DNA of 64,000 nucleotides from Pseudomonas sp. UYIF39 (GTDB lineage: Bacteria > Pseudomonadota > Gammaproteobacteria > Pseudomonadales > Pseudomonadaceae): contig NZ_JALBYU010000007.1 of the NCBI RefSeq assembly GCF_029963765.1, positions 124,001-188,000 on the forward strand, written 5' to 3'. Of this stretch, positions 27,843-38,600 are shown one piece after another (position 1 is the first letter of the stretch; each line of letters starts with the position of its first letter). The notes beneath the pieces are model-generated. The model was not told the origin of the DNA. It ran no database searches and saw nothing but the letters and a program-made list of their open reading frames with translations. The translations under genes and the position numbers were made by a program.

Positions 27843-27988
27843 CTCGCGGTACTGATCCTGGTGCCGCGTTTCAGCATCTGTACCACGCCTTGAGTCACCC
27901 TTTCATCAAGGGTTCGGCGGATGACAGAGACCACACGCCTGTCAATTCCACCGGCAGTGCGCATCAAGAAACCCAGGTTCTTCTATCC

Positions 27989-29257
27989 ATGACCGATCAA
28001 ATTGTCTCCCCGCAGAATCGCCAGCAACCCTGGGGCGCAGTTCTCGCCATGTCGCTCGCCGCGTTTGCGCTGGTGGCATCGGAGTTCATGCCCGTCAGCC
28101 TGCTGACGCCAATTGCAGCCGACCTGCACATCACTGAAGGGCAGGCCGGCCAGAGTATTTCCGTCTCCGGGCTGTTCGCTTTGCTGACCTGTCTTGTCAT
28201 CGCAGCGGTAGCGGCACGGGTTGAGCGCAAACAGCTGCTCCTGTCCCTGACGGTGCTGATGATCGTTTCCGCAACGGTGGTGGCCTTCGCGCCGAACTAC
28301 TCCGTATTTATGGTTGGTCGCGCGCTTATCGGCGTCGCCATTGGCGGCTTTTGGTCACTCTCGGCGGCTACCGCCATGCGGCTGGTATCGGATGAGCAAG
28401 TGACACGCGCGTTGGCAGTCGTCAATGGCGGTAATGCTCTGGCCACAGTGATTGCGGCGCCCCTGGGCAGTTTTCTCGGTGCGCTGATCGGCTGGCGGGG
28501 CGCGTTTTTTTGTATTGTGCCGGTCGCCGCGATTGCCGTCGTATGGCTGCTGCTCAGCTTCCCCAAGATGAAGACCGAGCGCCGTGCCGCCAGCGGCAAT
28601 CTGTTCAGACTGATGAAGAGCGCGCCGGTGGCGTTGGGCATGCTGGCGGTCAGTGTGTTTTTCATGGGCCAGTTCATGCTGTTCACTTATTTGCGACCGT
28701 TTCTGGAAGCTGTCACCCACGTTGGCGCCTCCGTGCTGTCGCTAATGCTGTTCGTTTTAGGGGCGGCGGGCCTCGCGGGTACTTTCCTGATTGAAGGCTT
28801 CCTGAAGAAAGGCATATATCGGACGTTGATCGCCATTCCCATGCTGATGGCCGTCATTGCTCTTGCGCTCGTCTGGTTTGGAAACTCGGCGATAACTGCA
28901 ACCGTCTTGCTCGGCTTCTGGGGCCTGGTTGCAACTGCAGCACCGGTAGGTTGGTGGTTATGGCTGGCAAAAACCCTGCCAAATGACACGGAAGCGGGAG
29001 GTGCACTGATGGTGGCAATTGTTCAGCTGGCGATTGGTTCAGGCGCGACCTTTGGCGGATTGGCATTCGATCTTAGTGGGTATCGAGCGACTTTCGAGTT
29101 GAGCGCGGCAGTGCTGATGGTTGCGGCCGTGTTTGCCTACCTGGCTGGACGTGCATCATCAAGAAAGCTTGCTGCTACTGGGGATGCCCCAGCCTGCGGC
29201 ACACCAGAACACCCTAGACAGCATCAAAGCGCTCTCGGAAATCGACTTTCGCAATAA
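27989..29257 (+). CDS. MFS exporter, NepI-like (purine ribonucleoside / drug efflux)
   Basis: 422 residues, twelve membrane helices. SEFMPVSLLTPIAADLHITE, AGQSISVSG, ALIGVAIGGFWSLSAATAMR and IAAPLGSFLGALIGWRG match the NepI (YicM) subgroup of the DHA1 family closely. The ATG at 27989 begins a normal family N-terminus; the frame is open from 27890 by way of a TTG without support. Proton-driven efflux at the inner membrane is known for the subgroup. Substrate here is uncertain. Confidence 0.88.
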   Translation: MTDQIVSPQNRQQPWGAVLAMSLAAFALVASEFMPVSLLTPIAADLHITEGQAGQSISVSGLFALLTCLVIAAVAARVERKQLLLSLTVLMIVSATVVAFAPNYSVFMVGRALIGVAIGGFWSLSAATAMRLVSDEQVTRALAVVNGGNALATVIAAPLGSFLGALIGWRGAFFCIVPVAAIAVVWLLLSFPKMKTERRAASGNLFRLMKSAPVALGMLAVSVFFMGQFMLFTYLRPFLEAVTHVGASVLSLMLFVLGAAGLAGTFLIEGFLKKGIYRTLIAIPMLMAVIALALVWFGNSAITATVLLGFWGLVATAAPVGWWLWLAKTLPNDTEAGGALMVAIVQLAIGSGATFGGLAFDLSGYRATFELSAAVLMVAAVFAYLAGRASSRKLAATGDAPACGTPEHPRQHQSALGNRLSQ

Positions 29258-29313
29258 GCTAGAAGAGGACAGACCACGGGATTGTCGAGGCTGCTGAACG
29301 TCTGTTATGGGTC

Positions 29314-29491
29314 GATTCTGTTGAAAAAGTCGGCCATGGTTTCCGCAGTTGAAAAGTACGCGTCCGAGATTGAAATCTTTACTTTTAGCAGAGGTTTCCA
29401 GAAGCAGATTTCACGAAGCAGCGTGTAAAAAAGGCGTTTTCACCGGTCAATGGTCAGCCAGCTTTGGATGACCGACTTTTTCAACAGAATC
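29314..29491. mobile_element. 178-bp MITE-like element, copy 1
   Basis: Bounded by perfect 20-bp inverted repeats, GATTCTGTTGAAAAAGTCGG at 29314-29333 and its complement at 29472-29491. It has no coding capacity. An almost identical copy lies at 30160-30337. Ends of this type belong to IS elements of Pseudomonas; the family was not determined. The flanks GGTC and AGTC differ at one base, so a target duplication is not clear for this copy. The rest of 29258-29626 holds no gene. Confidence 0.85.
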
Positions 29492-29626
29492 AGTCGTTTT
29501 CAGCCGGTCGCGGCAGACAGAAATCGGCCAAAACCGGGATGTCACGAACGGCCGCAATCGACCGAAGTTGTGTGAAAACGCACTGAATAAGTCAAAAGCT
29601 GAGTCTGCTAGACCACAACACTTGTT

Positions 29627-29902
29627 TTATTTCAGTTCCGTTCTTATCTCGGTTCCGGGCACGAAAAATTTGCTGGGATCATCGACCTTTTTCAGGTCAA
29701 CCAAGGCTCGGCAAATGCAATGTGAGAATTGTTTCTGCAACGCTTCGGGGTCTTTCCATGCCGCTTGCGATAGCTGCGATTGTTGTCCTTCGGACGATTT
29801 ATAGCAGACACAATTATCAAGCCGGGTGATGCCGTTATCATTTGTGCTCTGACAAGCAGTGGTAAGCAAAGAGATCGCGATGAGCATTACGAAGCGTTTC
29901 AT
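29627..29902 (-). CDS. Small lipoprotein between two MITE-like copies
   Basis: 91 residues from an ATG at 29902 with a strong GGAGGGGAG ribosome site. The signal peptide has a lipobox (LLTTACQS, Cys near residue 17), and the mature part contains several Cys (NCVCYKSSEG, HCICRALVDL). No family recognised. The open frame continues upstream to 30103, but the lipobox start is clearly the right one. It is alone between two 178-bp elements. Confidence 0.7.
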   Translation of the reverse strand: MKRFVMLIAISLLTTACQSTNDNGITRLDNCVCYKSSEGQQSQLSQAAWKDPEALQKQFSHCICRALVDLKKVDDPSKFFVPGTEIRTELK

Positions 29903-30159
29903 TGGCTCCCCTCCGAGGCTGTTGTGAAGCGCTAACTCTAAATAGACCGCAGTGGGGTGATAGCGCCTCCGCGGGACTGGTGGATAGCACTCCCTGTTCG
30001 CGCTTGCCTTCTGATCAGACAGGGTGTTGTAACGGAGTGGTGACCGCTGAAGGCGGTTATACGCCATGGACGGAAAACCTGATCTGCTCAATAAGCCCGA
30101 CATTAGAAGAAAGCTTAGCTCTCATTTTCCAACACTCCATCCACTGGCTGCTTTGAGTC

Positions 30160-30337
30160 GATTCTATTGAAAAAGTCGGCCATGGTTTCCGCAGTTGAAA
30201 AGTACGCGTCCGAGATTGAAATCTTTACTTTTAGCAGAGGTTTCCAGACGCAGATTTCACGTAGCAGCGTGTAAAAAAGGCGTTTTCACCGGTCAATGAT
30301 CAAGCAGCTTTGGATGACCGACTTTTTCAACAGAATC
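30160..30337. mobile_element. 178-bp MITE-like element, copy 2
   Basis: Same length and orientation as the copy at 29314-29491, differing at a handful of bases, one of them in the left end (GATTCTATTG). The right end is at 30318-30337. The flanks are AGTC on both sides, compatible with a 4-bp target duplication. Together the two copies bracket the small lipoprotein gene. 30338-30576 holds no further gene. Confidence 0.85.
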
Positions 30338-30576
30338 AGTCGATTGCTGCCCTTCGCAACCGGTAGCTATCGGCCAGAAGGGACATCGAGATAGCAAACC
30401 TCAAAGGGGGCGCCGAACACTGAGGCCGTTGGCTATTTAAGCAGCGGCTCCCTAGAACTTTTCCCTATTTATCTGTCTATGTGGATAGGCACATCCGCTC
30501 GGCAAGCGCGAACCCGCAGGCTTCCCGCAGCCAGATGGCCACACGTCCAATTGTCAATCAGAGGTTGTCTTCGCTC

Positions 30577-30975
30577 ATGAAATTCCATGACCTACGGATG
30601 GTGCTCTTCGGCCTGTTCGCGTTTGCGGCAGTGGGCTCGGCATCAGCAACACAGATGAAGATCTCAACCCCTGTTTTCGCAACTGAAGTCACAGCCGTTC
30701 AGGCTCCTGTCCAGGCCGCCGGCAACCCTTGGCCGACCTTGGCCAGTATGGCCGGCAAGCAGCCAGGGCCGTTGCTTGCCCATGACGACCGAGACTGGCA
30801 TGACGACCGTTGGCACGATCGGAGAGACGATTGGCGCCGAGACGACTGGCGTAGAGATAATTGGCGTAGAGAGCAAGCCCGCCGAGAAGCTGAACGCCAT
30901 CGTGATTGGGAGCGCCAGCAAGATCGGGCTATGCGGTACCGCTACGAGGACGACCACCGCTACTATCGTCGCTAG
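30577..30975 (+). CDS. Exported Asp/Arg/Trp-rich low-complexity protein
   Basis: 132 residues from the ATG at 30577 (a longer frame opens at 30481). Signal peptide MVLFGLFAFAAVGSASAT, then a short linker and a tail built from repeated D-D-R-W and R-R-D-W units (RRDDWRRDDWRRDNW near residue 90), ending in RYRYEDDHRYYRR. The tail is highly charged and probably disordered. Similar Arg/Asp/Trp-rich exported proteins are frequent in Pseudomonas, with no known function. Confidence 0.65.
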   Translation: MKFHDLRMVLFGLFAFAAVGSASATQMKISTPVFATEVTAVQAPVQAAGNPWPTLASMAGKQPGPLLAHDDRDWHDDRWHDRRDDWRRDDWRRDNWRREQARREAERHRDWERQQDRAMRYRYEDDHRYYRR

Positions 30976-31095
30976 TCCGATCGAAATGCTCATTTACAAC
31001 CAGTAAAGTCGAGCGCGACCCCGGCCGTTCTTCGCCTGTTTTCGGCTTGCACTGATCGCCGCTCGGCGACTTTTTGTACAAGCCCTGGACCGGGC

Positions 31096-31791
31096 TCAAG
31101 CCAGCAGCTCGGTGATCCACCGGGCCTGCCGGGCGATGTCTTGCACCTTCTCCTCGGGCACGGCCTGCCGCGCACGGGCGAAGTGAGTCAGGGTCTTCTG
31201 CTTCTCGCGCAGCATGCGCTGCCACTTGATCAGGAACGCAGGGCTGCGTGCCTGCATCTGCAGCGGGCCGAAGTAAAGCTCCTCGGCGGTGTACATCACC
31301 GGCCCGGCGCGCTCGGCGACGATGATTTCGTAGTCGAAGCGATTTTCCCGCAGCAGTTCCTCACAGAGGATGCGGTAGCCATTTTCCATCAGCCATTTGC
31401 GCAGTGGCTGCTCGCCGCCGTTGGGCTGCAGGATCAGGCGCTCCTGGCCGCTCAGCCGCGCCTTGCCGCTGTCGAGAATGTCGCGAATCGTCTCGCCGCC
31501 CATGCCGCAGATGCTGATCGCCGTGATCCCGTCTCCCGGCTCGATCGCCGCCAGGCCATTGGCCAGGCGCACGGTTATCCGCTGGTCCAGGTCGTTCTCG
31601 CGCACGGTGCGTTCGGCCGAGTGGAACGGCGTCAAAGCCACCTCGCCGGCCACCGCCGCCGCGATGGCACCACGGCGCATCAACGCCACCGGCAGGTAGC
31701 CGTGATCCGAGCCGATATCGGCCAGGCGAGCACCTGCTGGCACATGCGCCGCCACGCGCTCCAGGCGCTGGGACAATGTGTGTTCGTTCAA
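31096..31791 (-). CDS. trmK: tRNA (adenine-22-N1)-methyltransferase TrmK
   Basis: Methylates N1 of A22 in tRNA. 231 residues, the normal size for this COG2384 family. SAM site ARLADIGSDHGYLPVALMRR near residue 20, AVAGEVALTPFHSA, catalytic-side motif ISICGMGGETIRDIL near 95 and LILQPNGGEQPLRKWL near 120. The start is taken as the TTG at 31791, giving the family N-terminus NEHTLSQRLERV with AAGGAA seven bases upstream; in-frame ATGs at 31818 and further up lack the site. Apparently monocistronic. Confidence 0.88.
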   Translation of the reverse strand: MNEHTLSQRLERVAAHVPAGARLADIGSDHGYLPVALMRRGAIAAAVAGEVALTPFHSAERTVRENDLDQRITVRLANGLAAIEPGDGITAISICGMGGETIRDILDSGKARLSGQERLILQPNGGEQPLRKWLMENGYRILCEELLRENRFDYEIIVAERAGPVMYTAEELYFGPLQMQARSPAFLIKWQRMLREKQKTLTHFARARQAVPEEKVQDIARQARWITELLA

Positions 31792-32170
31792 CTGCAGTTC
31801 CTTTTTCAGTGTCCGCATCAGGTCGTTATCAGCAGGTTGCGAAAGGCGCAAGCATCTGTGGTATTGCCGTACCCACATTGTGAGAGATCCCCCATAAATG
31901 GGCTGTATTACCCGCATCCTGTTTCAACTTTTTTGATGGAGAACTGGCCACAGAATCAGGCAGCCCCGACGGCGGGGAATTATAGGCTGTTAAATTTTTT
32001 GGCATAGAGAATGCTGTGAGTTCACTAGCGCATTAATTGAGAGTTTGAAGCTGTTACCACTGGAAAAACAACTTTCCTGAGGCACTCCCTATACAGGCAA
32101 CCGTTGCCTTGAAAAACACCTGCGCCGCAGATCAGGCGCGCATTGCTAGCCCTTCTGAGGAGTCACTTTC
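31792..32170. other. Intergenic region between trmK and the 31-residue peptide gene
   Basis: No gene supported. It must carry the divergent promoters of trmK and of the small membrane peptide gene, but no clear promoter consensus was found. Confidence 0.4.
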
Positions 32171-32266
32171 ATGCGCGTCGAGCCGCTAATCCTCACGCTG
32201 GTACTCATTCTTTTCATTTTTGCGATAGGGGCAGCCTGGAGTCTTATCAGCTTGTTCAGCAGTTAA
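32171..32266 (+). CDS. 31-residue single-helix membrane peptide
   Basis: ATG to TAA encodes MRVEPLILTLVLILFIFAIG followed by AAWSLISLFSS: one strongly hydrophobic helix after a short charged start. GAGGAG lies nine bases before the ATG, a good ribosome site, which supports a real gene. No family is known to me. It is free-standing, between trmK and the 3' end of the giant peroxidase gene. Confidence 0.6.
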   Translation: MRVEPLILTLVLILFIFAIGAAWSLISLFSS

Positions 32267-32603
32267 GAGTCAGTGGGAAGCACTCAGGTTCGCAGGCAGT
32301 CCTATTGAGTTGCGCGACAGTCATTCGCTGAAAATCCGTCGAAGACCGCATTTATCCAATTTGGATCGCTGCCTGCTGCTCTAGATCCAACGCCCGATAC
32401 TTCCAGAGCGTTGACGGTCCTTCTTTTTCCACTTCCCAGTCAAATGTTGATCGAGCGTTTCCTACGCTCCGACATACCGACCTGCCAGGGTAGTTCACCC
32501 ATTTTCAGCTCAACAAACAGCCAGTTTTTTAAAGAAAAAAAGGGAGGGCATCCATGCCCTCCCCTCCGCTTTTCACGCGTCTGCGACCGTACTGATCAGG
32601 ACC
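32267..32603. other. Intergenic region holding the terminator of the giant gene
   Basis: Apart from the terminator at 32534-32563 nothing recognisable is seen. Confidence 0.5.
32534..32563 (-). terminator. Rho-independent terminator of the peroxidase-RTX gene
   Basis: GGGAGGGCAT (32542-32551) and ATGCCCTCCC (32554-32563) are perfect complements, and on the minus strand the stem runs into a T-rich tract (seven T, C, three T). It lies about 40 bp past the stop of the 11-kb gene. Confidence 0.93.
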
Positions 32604-35600
32604 TCAAGTGGCGAGAATGAAGTCTGCGGCAGTGACGGTTGTTGCATCGGCCACACCGACCAGGCGGATGGAGTCAGCTATTCCTGCGGAGCTGATCAAG
32701 GTATCCGCACCGACATCGGTGATGATGACGCTGGCGGCAAAGGTCGCAGCAGTGACGCCGAATGCGGAAATATCGAGCCGGTCCTGGCCTCCCACCGGGT
32801 TGGCATCGAAGCCGATGATCTGATCGGTCCCGAAGCCCGCTGCGAACATGAAGATATCGTTGCCACTGCTGGCAACCATTATGTCGTTGCCAGCACCGCC
32901 AGTGACCGTATCGTCGCCGGCACCGCCATCGATAAAGTCATTGCCGCTACCACCCAACAATGTGTCGTTACCGTCACCACCGAGCAGCGTGTCGTTGCCT
33001 GTTCCACCATTCAAGACATCCGCCCCATCACCGCCGTCGAGGCTGTCATCGCCAGTGCCGCCGTTGAGGGTATCCGTACCAATGCCACCGAACAGTTGGT
33101 CGTTACCGGCGTCGCCATTCAGTGTGTCGTTGCCGCCGTTGCCGGTGAGGATGTCGTTGCCGCCGCCACCATTGAGGGTGTCATTACCCACCCCGCCGGT
33201 GATGACGTTATTCAACCCGTTACCGTTGCCGACGAAGTTGCCGACTCCGGTGTAGGTCAGATTCTCGACATCAGTGCCCAGCGTGTAGCTGGCCAGCGAA
33301 GTCTGCACGGTGTCCGTACCGCCACCCGCCACCTCGACCACCACGTCCAAGGCTGCATCGACGACGTAGGTATCGTTGCCGGCTCCCCCCAACATCCGGT
33401 CAGCACCTGCACCGCCATTGAGGAAGTCGTTACCCACCCCGCCGGTGATGGTGTTGGCTAGCGCGTTACCGGTACCGGTGAAGTTACCGGTTCCTGTATA
33501 GGTCAGGTTCTCGACGTTGGCACCGAGCAGGTAGTTCGTCAGGCTGGTTTGCACCAGATCGGTACCACCACCCAGCGCCTCGGTGACAAGGTCACCGACG
33601 TTGTCGACCACAAACGTGTCATTGCCGGCACCGCCGCTCATGGCATCCGCGCCGAACCCACCGTTGAGGGTGTCGTTGCCGTCCTCGCCATTGAGGACGT
33701 CGTTGTCGTCTCCACCGTTGAGAATGTCGTTGCCAGTGCCGCCAAACAACTGGTCGATACCGGCGAGGCCATTCAGCGTATCGTTCCCGCCCAGGCCAGA
33801 CAGCACATCGTTACCCGCGGTCCCGGTGAGGGTGTTCGCCAAAGCATTGCCCTGCAGTACCACGCCCTGTATCACAACCGCCGCCGTCGCCGCAGATGTC
33901 ACCGACTCCAGCGTGCCGAAGCCATCGGTGTAGCGCACGATCACTCGCAGTTGCAGGTTGACCTGCGCCGCACCAGGGGTGAAGGTCGCAGCAGTCGCGC
34001 CGTTGATGTTAGTGAAGGACGCGCCGACACCTTGCTGCCACTGGAAGCTGAAGGTGCCCAGCCCATCCGGATCGGCAATCCCACCCGTCAGCGCGGTCAG
34101 CACCTGCCCTTGATCCGGTGTCGTATCACTGATCAGCAACACACCTGTCGGTGCATCGTTGACGTTGGCCACCGGCCCCAGGATGTTGGACGAAACGCTT
34201 TCGGCCGCACCGAAGTCATCCACGTAACCGACCACCACGCGCACTGCCTGGCCGACCTGAGCCTGGCCAAGCGCGAACGTGCTACTGGTAGCTCCGGCGA
34301 TGTTGACGAAGCCAGACCCGTTGTTCGCCTGCCATTGGTAGGTGAACTGAGGATTGCTGAGGCCATCAACGTCGATGATGCTCGCCGGGTTAGCAGTCAA
34401 CACCTGGTTCTGCACTGCAAGCCCGGTTACGCTCGGCCCTGCAGTCGGTGCATCGTTGACGTTATCCACCGGCCCCAGGATGTTGGACGAAACGCTTTCG
34501 GTCACACCGAAGTCATCCACGTAACCCATCACCACGCGCACTTCCTGGCCGACCTGAGCCTGGCCAAGCGCGAACGTGCTACCGGTAGCGCCGGCAATGT
34601 TGACGAAGCCAAGCCCGTCGTTCGCCTGCCACTGGTAGGTGAACTGCGGATTGCTCAGGCCATCGAGGTCGACGATGCTCGCCGGGTCAGCGGTCAACAG
34701 CTGGTTCTGCACGGCAAGCCCGGTAACGGTCGGCCCTTCGGTCGGTGTACTGTTCCCGGACGAGTCGACGATCTCCAGCGTGCCCTTGGCATCCTGGTAC
34801 ACCGCGCGAACGCGGATGTTCAGACCCGCCTCATCGGCCCCTACCCGGAAGGTGGTGCCAGTCGCCCGCGTTGCCTCGCCAGCGGCGACAAAGGTGATGT
34901 CTTCAAAGATGCCCGAGCCGGGAATGTTTTCGACCTGCCAGTAGTAAGCCACCGCACCAGTTACCGCACCGGTCGGGTTAGCCACGCTTTGGTTGTCCGC
35001 GTCGTGCACCCCCCGATCACTGACGCGCAGCAACTGGCCGGCGACAGGCGTTCCGTCACGCACACCGGTGGCAGCATCGAGGATTGCCAGATGACCCAAT
35101 GGGTCGTTGTTTTGTGCGGTGCCCACTCCGGACGATTGCGCCACGTCAGCGAACTGCAGACGCTCGATGCCCGTCAGGTGATCGACGCCATCACGCCCCG
35201 CCACCGAGTCGGTCACTATGACTGTGTCCCCATCGATCTCGATGCCGTATTCACCCAAATTACCGGAGAACAACGCGGTGTCGAAGCTGTTATCGCCGGT
35301 CAGAATCTCCCGCACGATGACCAACTGGCCCGGGTTGTAAGTACCGTTCAGCATCAGCTGCACCATCGGCTCCATGCTGTCGAACGTGGCGATTTCCGGG
35401 CCAGTCCCATCAGCATTCGCCCGTACGCTGATGCGTACGTTCAGCCACTTGTCACCATCGATGATGTCGTCACCACCGCGACCTTCGATCAGGTCGCTAC
35501 CGCTACCGCCGAGGATGATGTTGCCGCCATCGAAGAACGTCGCTCCGTCTGGCAGCAAATCAGCCAGGCCGTTGATCAGGTTGATGTTGGTCAGCACACT

Positions 35601-38600
35601 GCCGGTTGCACCCGCAGTAGGCAGCGAAGTGGCATCTTCGTTATCACCGCGCAGGAAGTCACCGTGCGATGAACCCGATAGACCTTCCATGATGTCGAAA
35701 CGTACCAGCGCCGAAGCACCCGAACCTGGCATCGGTGGAACATCGAAAAAGCGGTCGGTGTAATCGATGGTCACGCCTTGGGCGAGCCCCTTGAAGGTCG
35801 CCCAGTCATAGCCGGAGCCGCCGATATAGCGGTCACCCAGGCCGAGACTGCCTACCATGATGTCGTCGCCGCCTTCGCCGTTGAACTTATCGTTCTCGTT
35901 ACCGCCGATGAACACATCGTGGCCGATCACCGGGTCATTGCCAGCCGGGTCGAAGTTGTCGCCAGGTGCACCGTCCGAAGTGCCCTTCTCGATCCAGTCG
36001 TCGCCTTCGTTACCCATGTCCTGTTCGTTGGCTTTGCTGCCCAGGATGAAGTCGTTGCCCTGGCCACCAATGGCCTCGGAAGCGTCCTCACCGGTCACGA
36101 TGAAGTCATTGCCGAACCCGCCAATGATCAGGTTGACGCCGTTGCCACCATGCAGCACGTCGTTGCCGTCGCCACCCTGGATGTTATCGTCGCCGCCGAC
36201 ATCAGTGATGATGTCGTCGCCGGCGCCACCGCGCAGTTGGTCGTTGCCGTAACCGCCGTCAATGCGATCGTTGCCGCCGTCACCCCAGACCGTGTCATCG
36301 CCCTCACTCGAAACGAGGATGTCTGCGCCGTTGGTACCGCCCAGCACGATGTGCTCTTCACCCGAGTACCGGATGTAGTTGGTGTCCGGCCCCGCGGTCA
36401 GCGGGTTGTCGCGGAACACCACCTGCTCGCCGTTCTCGCCAAGCGGATCGGCGTTGCCCAGGCCATCGTTGTACTGCTTGGTCTGATCCCTTTCCAGATA
36501 GAACCCAGGGTCCGAGAACACCAGGCCCGGCAAGTGCGTGGCCGAAGTGTTGGCCATGATCAGCTTGGCGAACGAGTTGCTTTCCAGTTCGGCGTTCATC
36601 GACAGGCCAGCGGTACGCTCCAGGTAGTAGAAGCGGTCACCGTCCTGCAGTTTTTCCAGCTGGTTCTCGAACACGAAGTTGAAGGTCGAGCCGAGCATGC
36701 CGCCGAACGGCGTTTTCTCTTCGGCCAGGCCGCCGATCCAGAGGTCGATGGCATCGACGCCCGTGATCGTCACTCCCTTCAGATCGTCGGCAGTCCCCAG
36801 CGCCCCATCCTTGCCGGCCTGCGTTACGTTGGCCCAGGTATTGCTGCCGTTGAGGAAGTCCAGGCGGTCAGCCGGCGCATCAGCACCACCAAATACCAGC
36901 GCCATGGCGGCAGCGCGTTTGCCTTCCAGTGTGGTCGCCTCCGTGATCGTGTCATGCGTGCCATAGGCCGCGATGAAGTTGATCAACGACTCCGGATGTT
37001 TGAGGTGCTGCACCAGGTCGACCCAGCTGGTGTACGGCTTGAGTTGGGTATCACCGGTTTGGCTGTAGATGTCGCGGCGGACCGCATTGAGCGAAGGAAT
37101 CCCCACGTCGCGGCCACGGGCGATGTTCAGCGCTGGCAGGTCGAGCGGCAGGCCGAGCAGGTTGTTGCGCAGCGCCTCGGTGACGAACTCGTCGATTTCG
37201 TTACCGGCTTGCCGAGTCATCCCACGCACGATCGCACTGGTCGCATCTTCGGGCGTCACGCCACTGGCGGCATACGCCAACGGGTTGAGGAACGCCGCGA
37301 TCAGGCCGAGTTGCTGATCAGGATCAGCGCTGTTCGGATCGCCGATCACGTTGAAGTCGACGTCGAAGCGATCGACGGTCTCGGTCAGCATCGAGTGGCC
37401 AAACCGGTACACGGTATGGGCGAACTCGGCGACGATCGAGGCATCGAGGTCAACGTCATAGACCTGGGTCGGTGCGAAGAACAGGTCGACCCTGGGCTGG
37501 ATAGTCCTGGCAAACTCCTCGAACACCAAGTGCTGATACTGCATCTCGGTGCCGAACTTGGCAGCCTGGAACAAGCGCTCGCCATTCCACACCAGCGCAT
37601 CGATCTCAGCCTGGTTGGCTGGCAACCCGCTCACCGGAGTGAGCAACCACTCGTTGAGGAAGGCCACGTCACCCGAATCGAGCACGGTGTCCTTGGTCTG
37701 CGCGACCAGCCGATTGTGCTCAGAGTGGAAGATCGCATGCACCGCGGTCAGGCCAATGTTCTCGTTGACCCGGCCGTCGCCAGCGATGTAGTGCGCATCC
37801 AACAGTTCGTTGTCGTAGGCCAGATTGGCCCCAGTTTGCGGATTAAACGGCACTGCGTTGCCAATGTCGGTATCCGCGTCAGGCACGAGTACACCACTGC
37901 TGAACACCGGCGCTGCATTGTGGGCGATGTCGGCGAGGAACTGGTGACCGGTGCGCACAGCATTGGTCAGGCTAATGGGAGAAAGTGGATTGCCTTCGAC
38001 AAGCACGTCATCAGCGGTGCCACCAAGACCGTCAGCCCCCTTCATCACGACCATCGGGAAGCCATTCGGCCCCTTGATGAAATTGCCATAGGCGTCAGTC
38101 GCCAACAGCGGGCCGTTTTCGACGTCGGCATCGGTAAGGTGGATCCCCAGAATGTCGTTGGCCTGCGCCTTGACCACCTTCCAGGTCGCCATACCGCCGA
38201 TTTCGCTGTCGTCCGCGGTACCATATTTGCCATCCGCCCCCAGGTCACGGTTAGTGATCAGCCTGCCGGTTGCGATCGGGCCGTTGTCGGTCAGCTCATA
38301 ACCGCGCAGGAAAACCTGGTGCGACGGGTGAGAGCTGTAGGTCTGGTTTTGGTCCACGAAAGGCGAGGTGGTGTTGGTGTGTTCATGAATGTCGTCGGCC
38401 GTGCCAAGAACGCCATCCGCCCCTGGCTGGTTGGTCGCGCGGGTCAGCACCATGAAGTTAGTGTGGCCGCCTGGCACATACAGCGGATCATCCGGTTGCA
38501 GCGGGATGAAGATGGTGCCCGAACCGCCTTTGGTCACCAGGTCCAGACCGTGGTCGAAGAACTGCCCGAAGAAGGTCATCCAGGCGTTGAACGGCGCGGA

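Noticed and set aside
26855..27967. Minus-strand frame of 370 codons opposite the DLH-like hydrolase
   Set aside because: The plus-strand hydrolase has a signal peptide, a nucleophile elbow and a ribosome site; the minus frame has none.
28297..28720. Minus-strand frames inside the NepI-like gene
   Set aside because: Shadows of membrane-helix codons of a clear MFS gene.
32890..33830. Regularly spaced short DNA repeats that might suggest a CRISPR array
   Set aside because: The period is 27 bp or multiples and codes for RTX nonapeptides in one frame; no constant repeat with unique spacers.
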